This document shows, one piece after another, positions 19,687 to 26,430 of a stretch of DNA of 26,430 bases (positions are counted from its first letter, which is position 1; the number at the start of each line of letters is the position of its first letter). The DNA is from RGIG9041 sp045593905. Its GTDB lineage: Bacteria > Bacillota > Clostridia > Oscillospirales > QAKW01. The DNA lies in assembly GCA_045593905.1 (NCBI GenBank), contig JAZNXL010000057.1:1-26430 (forward strand). The letters are read 5' to 3'. The position numbers and the translations under genes are program-made. The notes beneath the pieces are model-generated. The model did not search any database. It was not told where the DNA came from and worked only from the letters and a program-made list of their open reading frames with translations.

Positions 19687-22071
19687 TTGCGAAATACCGA
19701 TAAAAAACATTTTTATTATAAAAAGTCACTCGCAGCACTTGAATTTGACAAGGTTTGTCAAATTCTTTCTGATTATGCTGCAATTGATAAAACGGTTTCA
19801 ATAATAAAAAACATTGTACCGCTTTATAACAGCGGTTGTGTAAAAAGACAATTAGCCGAAGTATCACAAGCAAAATCAATGCTTGAGCTAAATCAACGAC
19901 TACCGCTTGGTAATTTATCTGAAGATGTTGATTTATACATACAAAAAAGTGTAAAGGGTTTAACCCTTACACAATCGGAGTTTATTCAGGTCGCAAAACT
20001 TATTAAAATTTCGGGCGATATGTCTAAATACCATCAAAACAGTAGCGTAAATACTGATTGCCTTGATGTTTTATTCGAAAGATTGTTTTGCGAAAATACG
20101 CTATATAACCGCATAACAAAAACTTTTCCTGATGGTGAACGTATTGCAGATGATGCAACACCCGAACTTTATCGAATAAGGCGTAAAATTGCGTCGGCTA
20201 TGCAAAAAGTTAAAGATATGCTCGATGACTACATTAAAAAGAGCGAGGTTGCTCCGCATCTTCAAGATTCAATTGTAACCATTAGATACGATAGGTTTGT
20301 AATTCCTGTAAAATCTGATAACCGCGGCAATATTAAAGGTCTTGTTCACGATACATCAAATACAGGCTCTACTTTATTTGTAGAACCGCTTTTTGTTATT
20401 GAAGAAAACAATAATATTAGAAAACTCGAAAACGAAGAGCGTCAAGAAATTGAAAAGATTTTAAAAGAACTTACCGAGCTTGTTGCAATTAATGCTCCGC
20501 TTTTGCAAATGTCATACAAGTCGCTTATTTCGCTTGATTATATTTTTGCAAAAGCAAGATACAGCTATCAAAATAATATGATTGAGCCAAAAATAGCAGG
20601 CAAAAAGACTATTGATGTAAAGTTTGCAAAGCATCCTTTAATTTCAAAAGATGTAATGGTACCGCTTACTTTTAAAATTGGCGATGGTATTGATACTGTT
20701 ATTGTTACAGGTCCAAATACAGGTGGTAAAACTGTATTTTTGAAAACAATGGGACTGTTTTGTTTAATGGCAAAGGCAGGTATGCATTTGCCGTGTGATG
20801 ATGCGACTATTTATGTTTTTGACAAAATTTATGCAGATATTGGTGATGAACAGTCGATTGAGCAGTCGCTTTCTACGTTTTCATCCCATCTTAAAAACAT
20901 TAAAAACATTTTGTCAAACATAACAAGCGAAAGCTTTGTTTTGTTTGACGAGCTCGGTGGCGGAACAGACCCGCTTGAAGGCGCGGCTCTTGCTGAGGCG
21001 ATAATTGAAAAGGTTAGAAAAAACGGTGCTTTTGCTGCTTGTACCACACACTATAACGAGCTAAAAACTTACGCACTTGAAACCGAGGGTGTAATAAACG
21101 CCTCGTTTGAGTTTGACCTCGAGTCGTTAAGTCCTACCTATAAACTTGGGCTTGGCATACCGGGAAAATCATATGCTTTTGAAATTTCAAAGCACCTTGG
21201 TATTGCCGACGAGATAATTGACTATGCAAAAACTCTTATAAGCGATGATGTTAAGCGCTTTGACAGGGTGGTTGAACAGCTTAATAACTCAAAAGTTGAA
21301 TACGACAAGCTTAAGGATGAGCTGGTGTCTAAGGAACTCGAGTTAAATCTTAAACTCAAGGAAGCAAACGATAAAATTTCTAAAATTGAAAAGAATAGTG
21401 AGCGAGAGCTTGATAATGCGCGCCAAAAGGCTCGTCAGCTTGTAGAAAAAGCAAGGCACGACTCGCATCTGTTTTTAGAAGAACTTAAAAAACAAAAAGA
21501 CTTTCTTGATAAAGCGAGCGCGCTCACTATTAAAACTGCTGTAAAACGGGGTGTTGCAGCGCTTGATTCTGACGACTATTACTCGGCACCGAAACAAGTT
21601 GAAACAGGAAAACCACTTGGCAACAATGCGGCTGTTGGCAAAAGAGTGTTTGTTGCTAAACTTTCTAAAGAAGGTGAAATTGTTTCGATTGCAGGAAATA
21701 GCGCAAGAGTTAATTGTGCGGGTCTTGTTGTTAATGTAAAATTGAATGAACTGTACGAGCCCGAGGCTCCTAAACAACAAAAACCTGAAAAATCTACAGT
21801 CAGATTCGAACGTTCGCTTAATCGAAGCGTAAAGATGGAGCTTGACATACGCGGACAAATGGTTGCCGATGCATGCGAGCTAATTGACAGGTTTATTGAT
21901 GATGCAATTTTAGATAAGCTTTCAACTGTTACAATTATTCACGGCAAAGGCACGGGTGCTTTGCGCGCAGGTGTTCATTCACATTTAAAAACACACAGGT
22001 GTGTAAAAAAATTCAATTTGGGTGCCTACGGTGAGGGCGATAGCGGAGTTACCGTAGTTGAACTTAAATAG
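19687..22071 (+). CDS. mutS2: Endonuclease MutS2
   Basis: 794-residue MutS-family ATPase with C-terminal Smr nuclease domain; it acts against recombination and on collided ribosomes rather than in mismatch repair. Core domain, Walker A GPNTGGKT (342-349), FDELGGGTDPLEGAALAEA, a long coiled coil (about 520-620, rich in K, E and L) and the Smr domain from residue 719 (LDIRGQ, then HGKGTGALRAGV) are all present. The start is TTG at 19687, with AGGAG (19671-19675) 11 nt upstream, a long spacing. No ATG exists before the conserved LEFDKVCQIL. Confidence 0.97.
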   Translation: MRNTDKKHFYYKKSLAALEFDKVCQILSDYAAIDKTVSIIKNIVPLYNSGCVKRQLAEVSQAKSMLELNQRLPLGNLSEDVDLYIQKSVKGLTLTQSEFIQVAKLIKISGDMSKYHQNSSVNTDCLDVLFERLFCENTLYNRITKTFPDGERIADDATPELYRIRRKIASAMQKVKDMLDDYIKKSEVAPHLQDSIVTIRYDRFVIPVKSDNRGNIKGLVHDTSNTGSTLFVEPLFVIEENNNIRKLENEERQEIEKILKELTELVAINAPLLQMSYKSLISLDYIFAKARYSYQNNMIEPKIAGKKTIDVKFAKHPLISKDVMVPLTFKIGDGIDTVIVTGPNTGGKTVFLKTMGLFCLMAKAGMHLPCDDATIYVFDKIYADIGDEQSIEQSLSTFSSHLKNIKNILSNITSESFVLFDELGGGTDPLEGAALAEAIIEKVRKNGAFAACTTHYNELKTYALETEGVINASFEFDLESLSPTYKLGLGIPGKSYAFEISKHLGIADEIIDYAKTLISDDVKRFDRVVEQLNNSKVEYDKLKDELVSKELELNLKLKEANDKISKIEKNSERELDNARQKARQLVEKARHDSHLFLEELKKQKDFLDKASALTIKTAVKRGVAALDSDDYYSAPKQVETGKPLGNNAAVGKRVFVAKLSKEGEIVSIAGNSARVNCAGLVVNVKLNELYEPEAPKQQKPEKSTVRFERSLNRSVKMELDIRGQMVADACELIDRFIDDAILDKLSTVTIIHGKGTGALRAGVHSHLKTHRCVKKFNLGAYGEGDSGVTVVELK

Positions 22072-22081
22072 GGGAGTATAA

Positions 22082-22585
22082 ATGTTAAAACCAAATTATC
22101 TATTAAAAGACGTTTATTGCGTTACATACGAGTTTTTACAAAAAAACAACATTAAGGCTGTTATTTTTGATATTGATAACACTCTTGTGGGCTTTACTGT
22201 TAAAGAGCCTACTCAAAAAATAATTGACCATATCAACAGTCTAAAACAAAATGGAATCAAGGTTGCTATTGCCTCGAATAATAATAAAATAAGAGTTGGC
22301 AGGTTTTGTGAAAATTTAGATGTTCCGTTTGTTCACCGCGCTTGTAAACCTCTACCTTTCGCTCTTTTAAAAATCACGAGATTATTGGGTGTAAAATGTA
22401 AAGAAACAATGCTTGTGGGTGACCAGGTTTATACAGATTCTCTAGGCGCTAATTTTCTTGGTATGACTTCGGTTATGGTAGATATTATTGATACAAAAGA
22501 AACACTTCTTTTTAAAATCAAGCGTGCTCTTGAAAAACCTGTTATTAATGCAAAAATCAGAGAGGATAACAAACAAAATGGTTAA
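22082..22585 (+). CDS. yqeG: YqeG-family HAD phosphatase
   Basis: 167-residue HAD hydrolase of the IIIA subfamily. Motif I is FDIDNTLVGF, with nucleophile and acid aspartates; motif II lies in IASNNN; and GDQVYTDSLGAN holds the motif IV acids. The substrate is not established. The ATG follows AGGGGAG 10 bp after the mutS2 stop. It overlaps the next gene by 8 bp. Confidence 0.93.
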   Translation: MLKPNYLLKDVYCVTYEFLQKNNIKAVIFDIDNTLVGFTVKEPTQKIIDHINSLKQNGIKVAIASNNNKIRVGRFCENLDVPFVHRACKPLPFALLKITRLLGVKCKETMLVGDQVYTDSLGANFLGMTSVMVDIIDTKETLLFKIKRALEKPVINAKIREDNKQNG

Positions 22586-23435
22586 ATTCGGACCTGCCGG
22601 TAACTGTCAGATGTTTCATGATATGGGGTATAAAAATACTTTTGAAATGCCTGATTTTTTAAATAAGATTGGCCTTGATGCCTACGAAATACAATGCGGT
22701 CGCGGTGTGCGAATGAAAACTGAATCGGCAATTGAAATTGGAAAACGCGCAAAAAATCACGGTATCTCGCTTTCGGTACATGCACCGTATTATATTTCGA
22801 TGTCGGGTACTGAAGAGGAAAAGCGATTAAAGAGTATTGATTACATTTTGCAGTCGGCTGAACTTGCATCAAAGTGCGGTGCTACGCGTATTGTTGTTCA
22901 TAGCGGTTCCTGCTCTAAAATAAGCAGGGAATACGCGCTTGAACTTGCTCTTGATACAATGAAAAAAGCCGTTGAGGCTATGGACTCAAACGGTTATCAA
23001 AATATATCTATTTGCCCCGAAACAATGGGTAAGGTTAACCAACTTGGTACTCTTGACGAGGTTATTGCGCTTTGTAAGGTTGACGAGCGTATTATTCCTA
23101 CCATTGATTTTGGGCATTTGAATGCGCGTGACCAAGGTGTGTTAAAAACTGCTAAAGATTTTGAAAATGTTGTTCTAAAACTAAAAAATGAGCTTGGTGA
23201 ATACCGATTTAAAAATTTCCACGTTCACTTTTCAAAAATTGAGTATTCGGCTGGTGGTGAGAAAAAACACCTTACCTTTGAAGATACAGTTTTTGGACCT
23301 AACTTTGAGCCGTTTGCTGAGGTTATTTACAAACACTCGCTCGAACCAACTATTATTTGTGAGAGCGATAACACTATGTCTAAAGACGCATTGTATATGA
23401 AAAATTACTATAATTCGCTTGTTAGAGCTATATAA
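22578..23435 (+). CDS. TIM-barrel protein of the endonuclease IV / xylose isomerase-like family
   Basis: 285-residue predicted metalloenzyme. Likely zinc ligands follow the endonuclease IV order: His in LSVHAPYY, His in VVHSGS, Glu in ICPETMGK, Asp and His in TIDFGHLNAR, His in FHVHFSKIE and Glu in IICESDN. The ligand set looks complete, so AP endonuclease activity is plausible. The N-terminal GPAGNCQMFHDMGY is unlike classical Nfo, so it may be a divergent member. The ATG at 22578 lies in the yqeG end; AGAGG (22561-22565) is a weak ribosome-binding site 12 nt before it. Confidence 0.85.
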   Translation: MVKFGPAGNCQMFHDMGYKNTFEMPDFLNKIGLDAYEIQCGRGVRMKTESAIEIGKRAKNHGISLSVHAPYYISMSGTEEEKRLKSIDYILQSAELASKCGATRIVVHSGSCSKISREYALELALDTMKKAVEAMDSNGYQNISICPETMGKVNQLGTLDEVIALCKVDERIIPTIDFGHLNARDQGVLKTAKDFENVVLKLKNELGEYRFKNFHVHFSKIEYSAGGEKKHLTFEDTVFGPNFEPFAEVIYKHSLEPTIICESDNTMSKDALYMKNYYNSLVRAI

Positions 23436-23448
23436 TTATAAAATATAC

Positions 23449-23477
23449 TTGAAAATAGTCAAATTGTGGTGTAAAAT
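23449..23477 (+). promoter_or_regulatory. Candidate vegetative promoter of efp
   Basis: TTGAAA (23449-23454), 17-bp spacer, TAAAAT (23472-23477). Predicted start near 23484, 27 nt before the ATG. Identical in hexamers and spacing to the candidate promoter of tuf. Confidence 0.65.
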
Positions 23478-23510
23478 AATAAGAGATAAAATTTGGAGGT
23501 TTTAAAATAT

Positions 23511-24068
23511 ATGATTACAGCAGGCGATTTTAGAAACGGCGTTACATTTGATATGGACGGTCAGGTTTATCAGGTTGTTGAATTCCAACACGTAAAACCT
23601 GGTAAAGGCGCAGCTTTTGTAAGAACCAAGTTTAAAAACGTTATTACAGGCGCAGTTGTTGAAAAATCTTTCAACCCTACCGATAAATTCGAAAATGCTT
23701 ACGTTGAAAGAAAAGAGTACGAATATCTTTACAACGACGGTGAACTTTACTACTTTATGGATACCGAAACATACGAGCAGCTTCCGCTTAATGCAGACAA
23801 ACTCGGCGATAACTTTAAGTTTGTAAAAGAAAACGATACCGTTAAAATTATGTCATACAAGGGCAACGTATTTGGCGTTGAGCCGCCCCTCTTTGTTGAA
23901 CTTGAAGTAACTGAAACAGAACCCGGTGTAAGAGGCGATACCGCTACTAACGTAACAAAGCCCGCAACACTTGAAACTGGCGCAGTTATTAAGGTTCCGA
24001 TTTTTATCAACTCAGGTGAAAAAATCAGAATCGATACCCGCACAGGCGAGTATATGGAACGTGCATAA
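23511..24068 (+). CDS. efp: Elongation factor P
   Basis: 185-residue translation factor that relieves stalling at consecutive prolines. The tip loop is HVKPGKGAAF, with Lys32 as the residue modified in Bacillus. The three beta-barrel domains are complete and the C-terminal EKIRIDTRTGEYMERA is the family signature. The ATG at 23511 follows GGAGG (23495-23499); an upstream TTG at 23493 overlaps this site. It has its own promoter, so it is separate from the long operon upstream. The following zinc-ribbon gene begins 23 bp after its stop. Confidence 0.99.
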   Translation: MITAGDFRNGVTFDMDGQVYQVVEFQHVKPGKGAAFVRTKFKNVITGAVVEKSFNPTDKFENAYVERKEYEYLYNDGELYYFMDTETYEQLPLNADKLGDNFKFVKENDTVKIMSYKGNVFGVEPPLFVELEVTETEPGVRGDTATNVTKPATLETGAVIKVPIFINSGEKIRIDTRTGEYMERA

Positions 24069-24091
24069 GTAATTTTAAAGGAGAATTTAAA

Positions 24092-24499
24092 ATGACATTA
24101 CTTGAAAGAGTTTCATACATTAAAGGCCTTATGGAAGGGCTTGCACTTAATGAAAACGAACCTGTAACAAAGGTTTTAGTTGAGGTTGTTGACGTTTTAG
24201 ACGAAATGGCTGCAACTGTTGAAGATATGGATAATTACATCAACGAGCTCGACGAGTATATCGGCGAAATCGATGAAGACCTCGAAGCTGTTGAAGACTA
24301 TCTTGATGAAGAATGTGAAGATTACGAAGTAGAAGACGATTTCTATTCAGTAATTTGCCCTAACTGCGGCGAAGAATTTTGTGTAGACGAAGACACCGCA
24401 CAAAAAGGGGAGCTTAACTGCCCTAATTGCAACGAAGAACTCGAGTTCGACCTTTCAGATTGTGATTGCTGCGAAGGCGACTGTGATTGCTGTGAATAA
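24092..24499 (+). CDS. CD1247-like acidic zinc-ribbon protein with Cys-rich tail
   Basis: 135-residue, very acidic protein. The N-terminal LLERVSYIKGLMEGL resembles the CD1247 N-terminal domain of Clostridia. A helical Asp/Glu-rich stretch (about 45-83) follows, then a zinc ribbon (C89, C92, C110, C113 in CPNC and CPNC). The tail carries two copies of DCDCCE separated by Gly (123-128 and 130-135), giving six cysteines in the last twelve residues. AAAGGAG precedes the ATG, and it is likely co-transcribed with efp. Function unknown; the tail could bind metal. Confidence 0.85.
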   Translation: MTLLERVSYIKGLMEGLALNENEPVTKVLVEVVDVLDEMAATVEDMDNYINELDEYIGEIDEDLEAVEDYLDEECEDYEVEDDFYSVICPNCGEEFCVDEDTAQKGELNCPNCNEELEFDLSDCDCCEGDCDCCE

Positions 24500-24504
24500 T
24501 ACTA

Positions 24505-24535
24505 AAAAGGTGCTTACATAATGTAAGCACCTTTT
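24505..24535 (+). terminator. Terminator of the efp unit
   Basis: AAAAGGTGCTTAC (24505-24517) pairs with GTAAGCACCTTTT (24523-24535), five-base centre ATAAT, ending in TTTT. It is close behind the zinc-ribbon gene stop. Confidence 0.85.
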
Positions 24536-24544
24536 CATTTAAAT

Positions 24545-24576
24545 AATAAAAGCCGTACATATGTACGGCTTTTATT
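24545..24576 (-). terminator. Terminator of tRNA-Gln (perfect palindrome)
   Basis: AATAAAAGCCGTACAT (24545-24560) is followed at once by its exact reverse complement (24561-24576). On the minus strand it directly follows the tRNA 3' end and ends in TTTTATTATTT. The symmetric sequence can also act on plus-strand transcripts, backing up the preceding terminator. Confidence 0.8.
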
Positions 24577-24652
24577 GGCTGGGATAGTAGGACTCGAACC
24601 TACGCAGTGATGGAGTCAGAATCCATTGCCTTACCAACTTGGCGATATCCCA
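24576..24652 (-). tRNA. tRNA-Gln (anticodon CTG)
   Basis: Cloverleaf folds with acceptor TGGGATA, D arm GCCAAGTTGGTAAGGC, anticodon stem ATGGA/TCCAT around TTCTGAC, and T arm GTAGGTTCGAGTCCTAC. The anticodon CTG reads CAG. The U1-A72 end and G73 fit glutamine identity. CCA is encoded (24578-24576). It has an excellent promoter and its own terminator. This is the CAG-specific isoacceptor; the TTG-anticodon tRNA must be elsewhere. Confidence 0.96.
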
Positions 24653-24669
24653 ATTTCTAACGCTTAATT

Positions 24670-24698
24670 AGTATACCACCTAAATTTTAATTTGTAAA
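24670..24698 (-). promoter_or_regulatory. Promoter of tRNA-Gln
   Basis: On the minus strand TTTACA (24698-24693), 17-bp spacer, TATACT (24675-24670), with a TGG extension before the -10. Two mismatches to consensus in total. It lies 18 bp before the mature tRNA 5' end. Confidence 0.8.
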
Positions 24699-24712
24699 GA
24701 ACTTTTTTATTT

Positions 24713-24904
24713 TTATTTAGGTGTGTTTAAAAGATAATCAACGCTCACTTTGTAAAAATCAGCAAGCTCTTCAAGTTTGCTTTGCGGCATCATTATTTTT
24801 TCGTGCTCAAATGCTGCATATAACGGCTTGGGGTAGTCTATTTTTTCGGCAATATCAAGCTGGGTTAGTTTATATATCTTTCGTAATTTTAGTGCGTTGT
24901 TCAT
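24713..24904 (-). CDS. Small XRE-family transcriptional regulator
   Basis: 63-residue protein made up of one helix-turn-helix domain: LRKIYKLTQLDIAEKID, then the recognition region YPKPLYAAFEHEK, and the classical end LEELADFYKVSVDYLL. There is no effector domain. The turn and recognition helix are less canonical than in most XRE proteins. The ATG at 24904 follows AAGGAAG. It has its own extended -10 promoter that overlaps a 16-bp palindrome, suggesting autorepression. It is downstream of mtaB but 70 bp apart. Its targets are unknown. Confidence 0.88.
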   Translation of the reverse strand: MNNALKLRKIYKLTQLDIAEKIDYPKPLYAAFEHEKIMMPQSKLEELADFYKVSVDYLLNTPK

Positions 24905-24923
24905 ATTGTTTCTTCCTTTTTTG

Positions 24924-24963
24924 AATATAGCACTATATTACCATAAAATGTAAATTGTGTCAA
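24924..24963 (-). promoter_or_regulatory. Promoter of the XRE gene with overlapping palindrome
   Basis: On the minus strand TTGACA (24963-24958), 17-bp spacer and TAATAT (24940-24935), with a TGG extended -10. The palindrome AATATAG-CA-CTATATT (24924-24939) covers the -10 and the start region, as an autoregulatory operator would. Confidence 0.65.
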
Positions 24964-24974
24964 TAATAAACAAA

Positions 24975-26255
24975 TTAAATTAATTCACAAATTAGTTTTT
25001 CTTTTGTTGCCTCACAAACCCTTACATCGACGATTTTGTTTGTAAGAACATTGCTTGATTTAAATTCAACATCTACGTAATTTGGGGTAAACCCTCGGCA
25101 GACGTCGTTGTTACATTCTTCTACAAGGACAGAAACAATTTTGCCAACCAGACTGTTGTTAAAGTTTAACCTACAGTCTTCTTCGACTGTCATTAGCTGT
25201 TTTTCTCGTGATTGCTTTACTGCTTTGTCTATTTGGTTTCGCATGGTAGCGGCCTTGGTGCCTTTGCGTATTGAATAGGGGAATATATGAATTTTTGCAA
25301 AAGAAATGTCTTTAGCAAACTCAAGGCACTCATTAAAATCAGCATCAGTTTCGCCTGGAAAACCTACAATAATATCGGTTGTTATAGCACAGTCATTGTA
25401 ATATACTCGAAGTAGCCGTACTGCTTGTTTGTACTGTGCTGTAGTATATTTACGGTTCATATTTTTTAGAGTAGTATCACAACCGCTTTGTAAAGATAAA
25501 TGAAAGGCAGGACAGAGCTTTTTACAGTTTTTGATTTTTTCTAAAAACTCGGTGGTAATAATTCGTGGTTCTAACGAGCCAAGTCTTATACGTTCTATGC
25601 CTTCAATTTTGTCAACAGCAATTATTGCGTCGGCAAGGTCATAAGAATTTAAATCAATTCCGTATGATGAAAGGTGTATGCCTGTTAAAACAATTTCTTT
25701 GTAACCGTTATTTGAAAGCACCGTAGCTTCGGCAATAATGTTATCTATGCTTTTGGATACAATTTTACCGCGTGCAAACGGAATTAGGCAATAACTACAA
25801 AAATTGCGGCAACCGTCTTCTATTTTAATTATTGCTCTTGTTTTTTCGCTGAAATTAGTAATTTTTTCACTGTCAATATCGCCATCGTTTGTCACATCAA
25901 CAATTTTTTGTTTAGTTTCAAAATATTTGTTTAGGTAATTTACAATGTCTTTACGGTTTTTTGTACCAATTACAATATCAACATTATTAAGCGCAGAAAC
26001 AGTTTCGGGTGCCACTTGTGAAAAGCAACCGCAAACAACAACAATGGCATCGGGGTTGATTTTTTTTGCACGTGAAGCTATATTTCTGCTTTTTTTATCT
26101 GATATTTGTGTTACGGTGCATGTGTTAATTATATAAATGTCGGCTTTTTCATTAAAACTAATAATTTCATAGTTTGCAGCTTTTATTCGTTCTGCCATCA
26201 TTTGCGTATCGTATTGATTAACCTTGCAACCAAGAGTATAAAACGCTACTTTCAT
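24975..26255 (-). CDS. mtaB: tRNA ct6A37/t6A37 methylthiotransferase MtaB
   Basis: 426-residue radical-SAM enzyme that adds a methylthio group to t6A37 (to ms2t6A) in tRNAs reading ANN codons. The N-terminal domain ligands are Cys10 in TLGCKVNQYDT, Cys46 in NTCTVT and Cys77 in CGCFSQ. The radical-SAM cluster is CRNFCSYC (Cys149, 153, 156). TLGCKVNQYDT is the MtaB version of the motif and separates it from MiaB and RimO. A C-terminal TRAM-like part is present (VSVLVEE, then GFTPNYVDVEF). The ATG at 26255 follows AAGGAC. It lies just behind tRNA-Leu with no clear promoter of its own. Confidence 0.96.
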   Translation of the reverse strand: MKVAFYTLGCKVNQYDTQMMAERIKAANYEIISFNEKADIYIINTCTVTQISDKKSRNIASRAKKINPDAIVVVCGCFSQVAPETVSALNNVDIVIGTKNRKDIVNYLNKYFETKQKIVDVTNDGDIDSEKITNFSEKTRAIIKIEDGCRNFCSYCLIPFARGKIVSKSIDNIIAEATVLSNNGYKEIVLTGIHLSSYGIDLNSYDLADAIIAVDKIEGIERIRLGSLEPRIITTEFLEKIKNCKKLCPAFHLSLQSGCDTTLKNMNRKYTTAQYKQAVRLLRVYYNDCAITTDIIVGFPGETDADFNECLEFAKDISFAKIHIFPYSIRKGTKAATMRNQIDKAVKQSREKQLMTVEEDCRLNFNNSLVGKIVSVLVEECNNDVCRGFTPNYVDVEFKSSNVLTNKIVDVRVCEATKEKLICELI

Positions 26256-26281
26256 AACTTGTCCTTTATATTATTATAAAT

Positions 26282-26313
26282 AACAAAAGACATCCAAATG
26301 GATGTCTTTTGTT
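26282..26313 (-). terminator. Hairpin between tRNA-Leu and mtaB
   Basis: AACAAAAGACATCC (26282-26295) pairs perfectly with GGATGTCTTTTGTT (26300-26313), loop of four. On the minus strand it follows the tRNA 3' end. The T run there is broken (GTTATTTATAAT), so read-through into mtaB is possible. Confidence 0.75.
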
Positions 26314-26314
26314 T

Positions 26315-26399
26315 TGGTGCGAAAGACGGGACTTGAACCCGTACGCAGTAATCCACACGCCCCTCCAACGTGCGCGTCTGCCAATTCCGCCACCCTCGC
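26315..26399 (-). tRNA. tRNA-Leu (anticodon read as GAG), with atypical base 33
   Basis: Class II tRNA of 85 nt with encoded CCA. Acceptor GCGAGGG pairs with CTTTCGC, with two G-T pairs. The D arm GCGGAATTGGCAGACGC is typical for leucine, A73 fits leucine, and the T arm is ACGGGTTCAAGTCCCGT. The anticodon stem CACGT/GCGTG closes with a T-G pair around the loop TGGAGGG. Numbering gives T32, G33, anticodon GAG (26365-26363), G37. Base 33 should be U. If the T-G pair opens, a 9-nt loop results. A TATACT on the minus strand (26416-26411) can be its -10; the -35 lies outside the window. Confidence 0.88.
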
Positions 26400-26430
26400 G
26401 AACGATTTATAGTATAGCAAACAAAATTTA

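Noticed and set aside
24545..24576. A perfect 32-bp palindrome as a recombination or operator site
   Set aside because: It sits directly at the tRNA-Gln 3' end with a T run on that strand, so a terminator is the simpler reading. I saw no integrase gene or duplicated tRNA end.
24576..24652. tRNA-Gln as an integration site of a mobile element
   Set aside because: No integrase, no repeat of the tRNA 3' end and no phage-like genes in the window.
1..26430. CRISPR arrays, toxin-antitoxin pairs, prophage, insertion sequences or defence genes
   Set aside because: No regularly spaced repeats, transposase, integrase or known defence domains were seen. The lone XRE gene has no toxin-like partner next to it.

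Overview
The window reads as chromosomal DNA of a low-GC, spore-forming member of the Clostridia. EF-Tu, EF-G, MetK and enolase are of clostridial type. The sporulation genes sigG, ylbJ, yqfC and yqfD are present, and the gene order yqfC-yqfD-phoH-ybeY-dgkA-era-yqzL-recO is a Firmicutes hallmark. Coding density is high. No insertion sequence, prophage, CRISPR array, defence island or biosynthetic cluster was seen. This is core genome, and I did not find a convincing new multi-gene system. The notable signals are regulatory or lie in small, divergent proteins.

Layout. Positions 1-1747 hold the end of fusA and all of tuf. An FMN riboswitch controlling the riboflavin transporter ribU follows at once (1763-2475), then a COG2426 membrane protein. 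Next comes a consensus promoter and a SAM riboswitch driving metK, with a Dabb-domain gene coupled to it (3015-4685). A small membrane protein gene precedes recD2, comFC and an mreB-family gene (4735-9088). On the minus strand lies a PRK06851-type P-loop ATPase (9124-10197), divergent from sigG and a MecA-family gene (10281-11682). Convergent to these are eno and a short alkyltransferase gene (11695-13280), then a Cys-rich 69-residue protein and ylbJ (13354-14573, minus). From 14621 a long plus-strand operon runs: yqfC, yqfD, phoH, ybeY, dgkA, era, yqzL, recO, mutS2, yqeG and an Nfo-like TIM-barrel gene (to 23435). efp follows from its own promoter, then a CD1247-like acidic zinc-ribbon protein. 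The right end, on the minus strand, has tRNA-Gln(CTG), a small XRE regulator, mtaB and tRNA-Leu.

How it fits together. Translation factors (fusA, tuf, efp, both tRNAs, mtaB, ybeY, era) and genome maintenance genes (recD2, recO, mutS2, the alkyltransferase, the Nfo-like gene) dominate. Two transcription-attenuation riboswitches govern cofactor supply. Five vegetative promoters on the plus strand have clear hexamers, four of them with 17-bp spacers; three have the -35 overlapping or abutting the stop codon of the preceding gene. Several genes use TTG starts after an extended Shine-Dalgarno of the GAGGTGAT type. At three loci (4735, 11110, 14621) that ribosome-binding site lies in a terminator-like hairpin.

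Most worth checking: a tRNA-Leu whose base 33 appears to be G rather than the near-universal U; a SAM riboswitch lacking helix P4; ribosome-binding sites buried in terminator-like hairpins; a palindrome over the promoter of the small XRE gene; a duplicated Cys cluster at the end of the CD1247-like protein; and a divergent MecA homologue directly behind sigG.
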